Shown: in pieces, positions 1 through 5,090 of the stretch
Numbering within the stretch: position 1 is the first letter of the stretch
Layout: every line of letters begins with the position of its first letter
Assembly (NCBI GenBank): GCA_024404655.1
Contig: JAKSPR010000078.1
Span: 1 to 10,358 of the forward strand
Direction: 5' to 3'
From: Clostridia bacterium
Lineage (GTDB): Bacteria; Bacillota; Clostridia; Oscillospirales; CAG-272
Length of the DNA: 10,358 bases
Notes under the pieces: generated by a model
The model's database searches: none
What the model saw: the letters and a program-made list of their open reading frames with translations, nothing else
Told to the model about the DNA's origin: nothing
Made by a program: the position numbers and the translations under genes

Positions 1-32
1 CTCCTCCCCCGCGATCAAATAACGCCCATAAT

Positions 33-72
33 AAAAATGGCGCACGCAGTTTCCACTGCATGCGCCATTTTT
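33..72. terminator. Bidirectional intrinsic terminator downstream of the LCP gene
   Basis: An inverted repeat of 12 perfect pairs (33-44 with 61-72), one wobble (45/60) and 5 further pairs (46-50 with 55-59) closes on a 4-base loop (51-54). The outer pairs are A-tract against T-tract on both strands, so it can stop transcription in either direction. It begins 12 bases beyond the LCP stop codon on the minus strand. A bidirectional terminator here suggests that a plus-strand gene ends just left of the window; in frame 2 the first 22 bases read SSPAIK then stop, but that is too short to call. Confidence 0.9.
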
Positions 73-84
73 CAAAGAAACTCT

Positions 85-1125
85 TTATTTGTACCTTGCC
101 AACGCTGTGATGGCGGTATTGGTATCGGGAATAAAATATTCATCCCCGCCTATAGTCTTCATGGATCCCGGATATGCGTAATTCTCCACGGAGAACTCGC
201 CGAGACGGAAAATCAGATCCAGATGATTGGTGAAATCCGCAATGCTCAGATTCGTTGCAACACCGTTTTTCAGGGTCTTGTAAAGCTCCGGCGCATTGGA
301 AAGCGTCGTGATGCGCTCCACTGACGTCATCATGGAGATTGCCATATCCCGGAGCACCGACATGCGGGAGATATCCCGGTCTTCATAGGAAGCATACCGG
401 AGTACCTGCAGCGCTGTTTTGCCGGATAGCCACTGGGAGCCCTCTTTGAGCTTGATCTCAAGCCCTTCGGCGGGGTCTTCGTACTCCATGGCACAGGGAA
501 CTTTGAAGGAAAGTCCGCCCAGACGGTCAATGATCGCTTCCATGGCAGGAATGGAAACAACACCGTAATAGTCGATGTTCAGTCCCGTCAGCGCCGTGAC
601 TTTGCCGCGGAAGAAGTCGATGCCTTTGTTGACAAGCACCGTGCCGAGGTCCGTATGGACGCCGTCTACAAAGACGCGGGTATTGCCGGAGAGTGCCGTC
701 ATCAAAAGACGGTGTTCCTCTTTATCCACGCGGCCCACGAGGATCGCATCCGCGGAGACAAGACGGGTCTGGCTGTAAGAAATCAGCTGCGCAACGCCGT
801 TTTCCTGTTTGCCGGAAAGCGCCGCTTTGACGTAGTTTTCCATTTCCTCGTCGTAGTCATCAAAGACCGAAGCCTGATAGTCGAGGCCGACCAGGAGGAA
901 ATTGAACGAATCTCCCTGAATGGTGGAGATTTCGGTATCGTCGGGATTTTCAAACGGATTGAACACGCCGAGGGTTTCCTCCGCTGTATCCGTTGCTGTC
1001 GGTGTGTCGGTGAAGCCTGCTGCGATGTTGGACATGGCGAGCTTTGCAAAATTGAATGCCAGAAAACCAAACACGACCAGGGAGACCGCGAACGTGATTG
1101 CAAAATTTCTGAGGGACGGAAGCAA
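85..1125 (-). CDS. LCP (LytR-CpsA-Psr) family membrane protein with degenerate catalytic motif
   Basis: LCP proteins transfer undecaprenyl-linked wall polymers (teichoic acids, capsule) to peptidoglycan outside the membrane. With the start chosen here the protein has 346 residues: a short N-terminus, one membrane helix at about 7-27, a linker rich in Thr, Asp and Glu, then the LCP core at about 73-265. The core shows FLLVGLD, SADAILV (conserved Asp), LTGLNIDYYGVVSIPAME and IDRLGGLSFKVP. The usual SIPRDT loop reads ALSGNT (residues 144-149), losing the Arg-Asp pair, and the usual RxR-D-R pattern survives only partly as LRYASYEDRDISRMSVLRD. The TTG start at 1125 is preferred because AGGGGGG (1134-1140) sits 8 bases upstream. 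ATG at 1152 and TTG at 1167 in the same frame lack a good ribosome binding site and lie on a leader hairpin. The gene is monocistronic, with promoter and terminator visible. Family membership is firm; activity is doubtful. Confidence 0.88.
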   Translation of the reverse strand: MLPSLRNFAITFAVSLVVFGFLAFNFAKLAMSNIAAGFTDTPTATDTAEETLGVFNPFENPDDTEISTIQGDSFNFLLVGLDYQASVFDDYDEEMENYVKAALSGKQENGVAQLISYSQTRLVSADAILVGRVDKEEHRLLMTALSGNTRVFVDGVHTDLGTVLVNKGIDFFRGKVTALTGLNIDYYGVVSIPAMEAIIDRLGGLSFKVPCAMEYEDPAEGLEIKLKEGSQWLSGKTALQVLRYASYEDRDISRMSVLRDMAISMMTSVERITTLSNAPELYKTLKNGVATNLSIADFTNHLDLIFRLGEFSVENYAYPGSMKTIGGDEYFIPDTNTAITALARYK

Positions 1126-1144
1126 GTCCGGCACCCCCCTTTCC

Positions 1145-1165
1145 GTGTCCATTTTCCATGGACAC
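1145..1165 (-). promoter_or_regulatory. Leader hairpin / dyad between promoter and LCP start
   Basis: GTGTCCAT (1145-1152) and ATGGACAC (1158-1165) form a perfect 8-bp inverted repeat around a 5-base loop. It lies between the inferred transcription start (about 1174) and the AGGGGGG ribosome binding site. In RNA it would be a leader hairpin; as DNA it could be an operator. Its position also argues for the TTG start at 1125 rather than starts inside the dyad. Confidence 0.5.
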
Positions 1166-1180
1166 AATTTCTATGATATA

Positions 1181-1209
1181 ATTATAACGCATATCCGTTG
1201 GTTTTTCAA
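1181..1209 (-). promoter_or_regulatory. Sigma-A promoter of the LCP gene
   Basis: On the minus strand, TTGAAA (1204-1209) and a perfect TATAAT (1181-1186) are separated by exactly 17 bases. Transcription would start near 1174 and leave a leader of about 50 bases before the TTG start codon. Confidence 0.85.
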
Positions 1210-1282
1210 TAGATTAGACGTGAACTTTTTATGGAAGTTCCTTCTTTTTGAAAAAATCCTCCCGATGTTCACGCGTGGTTCA

Positions 1283-1290
1283 TATATAAC
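1283..1290 (+). promoter_or_regulatory. Weak -10-like element upstream of the HAD gene
   Basis: TATATAAC lies 43 bases before the HAD ATG and is the best -10-like sequence in the divergent region. No convincing -35 hexamer lies 16-18 bases upstream, and an 8-bp palindrome CACGCGTG (1270-1277) sits immediately before it. This suggests an activator-dependent or weak promoter. The site is tentative. Confidence 0.3.
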
Positions 1291-1332
1291 AGGTAAACTA
1301 AATACAGAACCAACGCAGAGGGGAGGCAGAAA

Positions 1333-2013
1333 ATGGAAGAATCAATGAAACCGCGGACAGCGGCGATCTTTGACCTCGACGGAACATTGCTTGACTCCAT
1401 GGGGGTCTGGGTGTGGGTCGATAAAGAATTCCTCGCCCGGCGCAGGATCGTGATGCCGGCGGATTACTCCGAGGCGCTGGCTCCGATGGGATTTCCGGCG
1501 GCAGCGGCTTATACCAAAAAACGGTTTTCGCTCCCCGAAAGCGAGGATGCCATCATGGATGAGTGGCACGAAATGGCGATGGACGCTTACGCCCATAACA
1601 TTCTGTGCAAGCCGCACGCAAGGGAATATCTCCTGTACCTGAAAGAAAACGGCATCCGCTGTGCGGCGGCAACGGCCTCGCAGCCGGAATTCTATGTTCC
1701 CGCGCTGAAACGGCTCCGTATCTTTGACCTCTTTGAATCCATCACGGAGGTGGCGGAGGTCAGAAGAGGAAAGGGTTTCCCGGATATCTATCTCCGCGCG
1801 GCGGAGAAAATGAAGCTCACCCCCGGGGACTGTGTGGTCTTTGAGGATATCGCCGCAGGGATGCGGGGCGCAAAGGACGGCGGCTTCTTCGGCGTCGGCG
1901 TATATGAAGCGCTCAACCGGGACCGGGAGGAACTGAAACGGATTTCCGATCTCTATATTGATGATTTCTCTGTACTTATGCCCGACGGCGGGCAGCTTTT
2001 CGGTATCAGATAA
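1333..2013 (+). CDS. HAD superfamily hydrolase, subfamily IA (phosphatase / phosphoglucomutase-like)
   Basis: A 226-residue cytoplasmic HAD-fold enzyme that probably dephosphorylates, or transfers phosphate on, a small phosphorylated metabolite. All four HAD motifs are visible: motif I FDLDGT with nucleophile Asp14 and acid/base Asp16; motif II AAATAS with Thr114; motif III Lys147 in RGKGFPDIYL; motif IV FEDIAAG with Glu171 and Asp172. The roughly 80 residues between motifs I and II are helical and fit a C1 cap, the arrangement of beta-phosphoglucomutase and phosphoglycolate-phosphatase relatives. Length is typical of the family. The ATG is preceded by AGGGGAGG (1319-1326) at a spacing of 6. 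A small lipoprotein gene follows after 19 bases, probably on the same transcript. Substrate cannot be read from the sequence. Confidence 0.92.
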   Translation: MEESMKPRTAAIFDLDGTLLDSMGVWVWVDKEFLARRRIVMPADYSEALAPMGFPAAAAYTKKRFSLPESEDAIMDEWHEMAMDAYAHNILCKPHAREYLLYLKENGIRCAAATASQPEFYVPALKRLRIFDLFESITEVAEVRRGKGFPDIYLRAAEKMKLTPGDCVVFEDIAAGMRGAKDGGFFGVGVYEALNRDREELKRISDLYIDDFSVLMPDGGQLFGIR

Positions 2014-2019
2014 AGAAAT

Positions 2020-2025
2020 GAGGTG
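2020..2025 (+). promoter_or_regulatory. Ribosome binding site fixing a GTG start for the small lipoprotein
   Basis: GAGGTG (2020-2025) lies 7 bases before GTG at 2033. The frame is open back to 1958, inside the HAD gene, but earlier ATG codons in it lack such a site, and starting at 2033 puts a signal peptide at the N-terminus. Confidence 0.6.
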
Positions 2026-2032
2026 CTGTATC

Positions 2033-2602
2033 GTGAAAATGACAACAAAACGGACACTGATTCTGGGGATGGTGAGAACTTTGGGAGTTGTATCGTTCTT
2101 ATGCGGACTGCGCGGATGCAGCAAGAGCGGCGGAGACACCAACAGTACAAAGGACATCCCGGACGGCGGCGATCCTGCTGTGAACGAGAATGCCGGAAAA
2201 ACGGATGAGAAGCTGCTGTTTGACTACTATGAAGCGGTCGTCGGCACTGTGGGCGGGGACTGTTACGATGAGATCACGATCACGGAAACGGAGGGTGCGC
2301 ATCGCCTCCACGTCTATCATAAGGATGACGGCGCAGCGGAAACACATGTGGTATTCCCTGTCGGAAAAGAACTCCTTGATACGGTCATGGGACTTGTCGG
2401 AGAGTACGGCATGGAGCACTGGGGAGAGCTTTCCGGCGAAGCACTGGACGGAAAACAGTATGTCGTGAAATTCCGCGATCAGAACGATACCCTGATCCGC
2501 GTTTCCTCCGATAACATGCCGGAGAACGGCACGAGCGCATTCGGTGCCGTCAGACAGGCCATGTGGAGCGCAGTGGAAGCAGCGAAAAAAGAAGCAAAAT
2601 AA
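2033..2602 (+). CDS. Small putative lipoprotein of unknown function
   Basis: With the GTG start the protein has 189 residues. A basic N-terminus (KMTTKR) and a hydrophobic stretch (about 8-26) lead to a lipobox-like LRGC with Cys29 as the likely lipidated residue; Arg at -2 is unusual, so processing is probable rather than certain. A polar Ser/Gly/Asp/Asn linker to about residue 55 precedes a compact domain with alternating beta-type segments (CYDEITITETEG, HRLHVYHKDD, THVVFPV) and an Ala/Lys-rich C-terminal helix. No catalytic motif or known family is recognised. It starts 19 bases after the HAD stop, so co-transcription is likely, and it ends at a strong terminator. Attachment to the outer face of the membrane is inferred from the signal sequence. 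Confidence 0.75.
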   Translation: MKMTTKRTLILGMVRTLGVVSFLCGLRGCSKSGGDTNSTKDIPDGGDPAVNENAGKTDEKLLFDYYEAVVGTVGGDCYDEITITETEGAHRLHVYHKDDGAAETHVVFPVGKELLDTVMGLVGEYGMEHWGELSGEALDGKQYVVKFRDQNDTLIRVSSDNMPENGTSAFGAVRQAMWSAVEAAKKEAK

Positions 2603-2619
2603 GATCGGATAAAAAATCA

Positions 2620-2646
2620 CAGAACCCGGACACTGTCCGGGTTCTG
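2620..2646. terminator. Bidirectional terminator between convergent transcription units
   Basis: CAGAACCCGGACA (2620-2632) and TGTCCGGGTTCTG (2634-2646) form a perfect 13-bp stem; the innermost pairs must open to give a loop. A TTTGTT tract follows on the plus strand, and AAAAAAT (2611-2617) gives a T-run on the minus strand. It therefore serves both the lipoprotein gene ending at 2602 and the amidase gene ending at 2651. Confidence 0.92.
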
Positions 2647-2650
2647 TTTG

Positions 2651-4684
2651 TTATCTGGAATCTTCCGCATCCTCGATCTCGAAAATATCGGCAAGATCAA
2701 AGGATTCTTCGGTGTCTGCGGGGACCTCTCTCTTCGTGTCAAAGAGGTCTTCAAGGGAATATTCCTCTTTGACCTCGGTCGTTTCCGGGGCGGCGGGGGA
2801 ATCTTCCGTCGTTGGTTCTTCCTCGGTTGGCTCATCCGGGGGAATCACAGGGAGAACTGCTTCGTCGGGAGCAGTTTCCAAGGAAACTGTTTCTTCGCCG
2901 GAAGATTCTTCCGGGGTGGGAGACGCTTCTGCAATAGTTTCTTCTTCCGCCGGTTCATTTTTCTTTCTGCGATGGCGGACGATGAGGAAAATGCCGCAGA
3001 TGATATCAGCGATCACGAGGACGATACAGCCGACCCCGATCAGAACGAGCTGCCACATCTTTGCTCCCCGCGGAAGGATTTCCGTGCGGGTATGGGTCGG
3101 GTCGTTTAAGCAGGTATAAAGCTCCTCGCCCGTTCGGAAAAAGTCGGGTTCCAGAATCGTCTTCGGCAGGCTCCAACTGTGTGAAAGCATGGGGAGCACT
3201 TCCCGTTCCTCATGGCCGCAGGTCTGGCAGGCGGTGATGATCACGCCGTCCTGCTCACAGACAGGTTCTTCGTATCCGGTCTGGCGCATGGTATGACCCA
3301 GCATCGGGAAGATCAGCTCCTGCGTGTCGCCGCAGACGGAACAGACCTCGGTATGAACGCCGTCTTTTGTACAGTCGGGCTTGGTATCAACGGTGACTTC
3401 ATAGTGATGACCCAGAGCAGGAACCGCATCAAGGCGTTCCTCTCCGCAGACGGAACAGCGGTACAGATCGCCGCCTTCCTCTTCACAGGTGGGCTCCATC
3501 TCGGAGACAAATTCCCATGTATGGCCCTCGGCCTTTGTGACCTCGGAGACCGTATCGCCGCAGACGGAGCAGACCTCCGTATGGACGCCGTCCACGGTGT
3601 GAGTGACTTCTCTGTCCTCCGTGACCTTGTACTGGTGCCCCCATGCGTATTCCGTGGTGGTGTAGGTATGCTGTCCCACGTTATAGCCCTTGTCCGTCAG
3701 ATTGGCGGCAATGCGGCAGGTATAGGTGGTATAGCCGTTCTCCGTACAGGTCTTGTCCTTGTGAGCTGTGACGACATAGTAGTGGTCGTTTTCCGTGGGA
3801 GCGGCAAGGGAGACCGTTCCCTTTCTTGCACCGCAGACGGTGCAGTGATAGGATGCCTTGCCCGCAAAACAGCAGTTGGTGGGGTAATCCGTTTGGCGGT
3901 AAGAGGTCCACTTGTGGGTATGACCCGTATAGTAGTCGATGATGGCGGCGGCATCGGCCTCGCCCATCTTCCGGAGATTTTCTTCGTTTTCTGCAATGAT
4001 GCGGTCATGCTCGTTTGTCATGAAGCCGTGCTCGATGATGAGGGCCGGGATGCCGTATTTTGCGCCCCATGTGATGATGCCGTAGTAGTCGGAGAGGGGA
4101 CCCGCCTTGCGGTCTCCGGGGATATCCCACTGCTTTTCGGCGTTCCAGTAGTAGAGGTTCACGCCGTCTCCCGTATCCGCCCGCTGGAAGACACCGCGCC
4201 ATGCAAGCTCGGTCTTCGTGGTGAGCTGATTCATGATCTTCCCGGCGAGGGTCTCAAGGGAGAATTTCGGGATGACGGAGGTTAAGACCTCTGCGCCGTT
4301 CATGCCTGCCATCTCTCCGCCGTCAAAGTGCATGGAGATGATGACGTCCGCATTGACGGCGTTTGCCGCCTGTGCGCGCTCTAAAAGCGTTGCCGCTGTA
4401 TTATTGTCAGGGTGGGACAGGTACACGTCGAAATTGCCGTTCTTTTCCAGTGCCGCTTTACAAGCAAGTGCGACCTTCATATTGTACCAGCATTCCAGAT
4501 GCTTTGCCGCGTAGGTTCCGCCGCCGTCTCCCTCACTGTGTCCCGGGTCCAGCATGACGACGATCTTCCCGCCCGCGGAGTATGCAGACGCAGGAAACGC
4601 CGTCAACGCCGCCATGGTCAGCAGCACCGAAAGGAGCAGAAACAGAACCACCCGGCGCAGAAATCGGGTATAATGTATCTTCAT
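2651..4684 (-). CDS. Membrane-anchored N-acetylmuramoyl-L-alanine amidase with Cys/His repeat stalk and acidic cytoplasmic tail
   Basis: A 677-residue cell-wall hydrolase that should cut the bond between N-acetylmuramic acid and L-Ala in peptidoglycan. Residues 1-34 form a signal peptide ending PASA. Residues 40-253 are an Amidase_3 domain: MLDPGHS with zinc ligand His49, Glu64, IISMHFDGG with His119, and IIEHGF with catalytic Glu218. Residues 255-540 are extracellular repeats, including four units of exactly 38 residues with pattern C/H..C-x2-C-G..GH (GH or SH at 349, 387, 425, 463, 501) and diverged units on both sides. A membrane helix spans about 545-570, then HRRKK as a stop-transfer signal. 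The 107-residue tail is Glu/Pro/Thr-rich and ends with two related motifs, SLEDLF (643-648) and DLADIF (663-668). The start ATG fits the signal peptide; AAGGA lies 12 bases upstream, a long spacing. Its own promoter and terminator are visible. Amidase identity is strong; the role of stalk and tail is unknown. Confidence 0.93.
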   Translation of the reverse strand: MKIHYTRFLRRVVLFLLLSVLLTMAALTAFPASAYSAGGKIVVMLDPGHSEGDGGGTYAAKHLECWYNMKVALACKAALEKNGNFDVYLSHPDNNTAATLLERAQAANAVNADVIISMHFDGGEMAGMNGAEVLTSVIPKFSLETLAGKIMNQLTTKTELAWRGVFQRADTGDGVNLYYWNAEKQWDIPGDRKAGPLSDYYGIITWGAKYGIPALIIEHGFMTNEHDRIIAENEENLRKMGEADAAAIIDYYTGHTHKWTSYRQTDYPTNCCFAGKASYHCTVCGARKGTVSLAAPTENDHYYVVTAHKDKTCTENGYTTYTCRIAANLTDKGYNVGQHTYTTTEYAWGHQYKVTEDREVTHTVDGVHTEVCSVCGDTVSEVTKAEGHTWEFVSEMEPTCEEEGGDLYRCSVCGEERLDAVPALGHHYEVTVDTKPDCTKDGVHTEVCSVCGDTQELIFPMLGHTMRQTGYEEPVCEQDGVIITACQTCGHEEREVLPMLSHSWSLPKTILEPDFFRTGEELYTCLNDPTHTRTEILPRGAKMWQLVLIGVGCIVLVIADIICGIFLIVRHRRKKNEPAEEETIAEASPTPEESSGEETVSLETAPDEAVLPVIPPDEPTEEEPTTEDSPAAPETTEVKEEYSLEDLFDTKREVPADTEESFDLADIFEIEDAEDSR
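3327..3364. repeat. 38-bp near-identical repeat inside the amidase stalk (copy 1)
   Basis: This 38-base stretch matches 3555-3592 at 35 of 38 positions. Both copies encode the identical 13 residues DGVHTEVCSVCGD (residues 441-453 and 365-377). The offset is 228 bases, two protein repeat units, which points to recent duplication or gene conversion of a two-unit block. Confidence 0.8.
3555..3592. repeat. 38-bp near-identical repeat inside the amidase stalk (copy 2)
   Basis: Partner of 3327-3364, with three mismatches, all silent, in the same reading frame. It encodes the central Cys-x2-Cys-Gly of stalk unit 1, the unit in which His362 takes the place of the first Cys. Confidence 0.8.
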
Positions 4685-4726
4685 TCTGTCGTATATTCCT
4701 TATATGAAAAATGGGTTTACCTTAAT

Positions 4727-4755
4727 ATTATACACAAAATCCGGACAGATTGCAA
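4727..4755 (-). promoter_or_regulatory. Sigma-A promoter of the amidase gene
   Basis: On the minus strand, TTGCAA (4750-4755) and a perfect TATAAT (4727-4732) are separated by 17 bases. Transcription would start near 4720, giving a leader of about 36 bases to the ATG at 4684. Confidence 0.82.
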
Positions 4756-4864
4756 CGGTTTGCGGCAAAAAAGGAAAGAAATCGACAGAATGAAAGGGAA
4801 GATGAGGGAGGGGAACGGGTTTCTGCCCTCGGCCTGATCTTGTTTTTGACCTGCTCCGGGGTGT

Positions 4865-4970
4865 GACCGGCAAGGGCTTTGCGGTCGCCCTTGCATGCTT
4901 CGCGGAGCATTCCAATCCGATTTGTGCTGTATCGGGGCAGCACGGCGGGAGCAAGCCCCCGCCCTACGGA
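4865..4970. repeat. Cluster of GC-rich inverted repeats, candidate dispersed intergenic repeat
   Basis: Three adjacent dyads are visible: GCAAGGGC/GCCCTTGC (4870-4877 and 4887-4894, 9-base loop), ATGCT/AGCAT (4895-4899 and 4906-4910) and GGCGGG/CCCGCC (4944-4949 and 4958-4963). The last lies in a segment of the type GCGGGAGCAAGCCCCCGCCC followed by TACGG, which resembles short palindromic repeats dispersed between genes in many clostridial genomes. That resemblance is recalled knowledge. Only one copy lies in this window, so repeat status is not shown here. Confidence 0.4.
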
Positions 4971-5056
4971 ACAGGGGCAGCTTTATTTTTGTGCTGGTTT
5001 GGAGGGAATCGCGGCGGTAATGGTGCTGAACACGTTCTTTTTTTACTGTTTCCCAT

Positions 5057-5086
5057 TTTATGCAGTGTTATCACTGGCTGCATAAA
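5057..5086 (-). terminator. Hairpin just downstream of the large lipoprotein gene, weak terminator candidate
   Basis: A perfect 9-bp stem (5057-5065 with 5078-5086, TTTATGCAG/CTGCATAAA) begins 5 bases past the stop codon of the minus-strand lipoprotein gene. A second, internal pairing CAGTG/CACTG is possible. No T-tract follows on the minus strand, so a classical intrinsic terminator is not supported; it may instead protect the 3' end of the transcript. Confidence 0.4.
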
Positions 5087-5090
5087 GCAT

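Larger units (their letters stand above)
4756..5090. other. Intergenic region without a convincing gene
   Basis: Between the amidase promoter and the end of the large lipoprotein gene, neither strand carries an open frame with coding character. The left third is purine-rich (on the plus strand), the middle holds a GC-rich cluster of inverted repeats (about 4865-4970), and the right end has a T-tract (plus strand, about 5037-5044) and a hairpin at 5057-5086. A plus-strand 15-codon frame at 4790-4837 behind AAGGAAAG is too short and too biased in composition to call. Confidence 0.6.

Noticed and set aside
2..22. Possible last codons of a plus-strand gene (SSPAIK then stop) at the left edge
   Set aside because: Six codons cannot be told from chance, although the bidirectional terminator just after it would fit a convergent gene ending there.
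1342..2157. 271-codon open frame on the minus strand opposite the HAD gene
   Set aside because: It is antisense to a gene with all four HAD motifs and runs on into the lipoprotein gene; no ribosome binding site or domain supports it.
3212..4285. 357-codon open frame on the plus strand opposite the amidase
   Set aside because: It lies wholly antisense to the amidase catalytic domain and Cys/His repeats, which show clear family motifs; its translation shows no recognisable domain and is explained by codon bias of the real gene.
4790..4837. 15-codon plus-strand frame behind AAGGAAAG in the intergenic region
   Set aside because: Very short, Lys/Gly/Arg-biased because of a purine-rich tract, with no promoter apart from the opposite-strand amidase promoter; nothing distinguishes it from chance.
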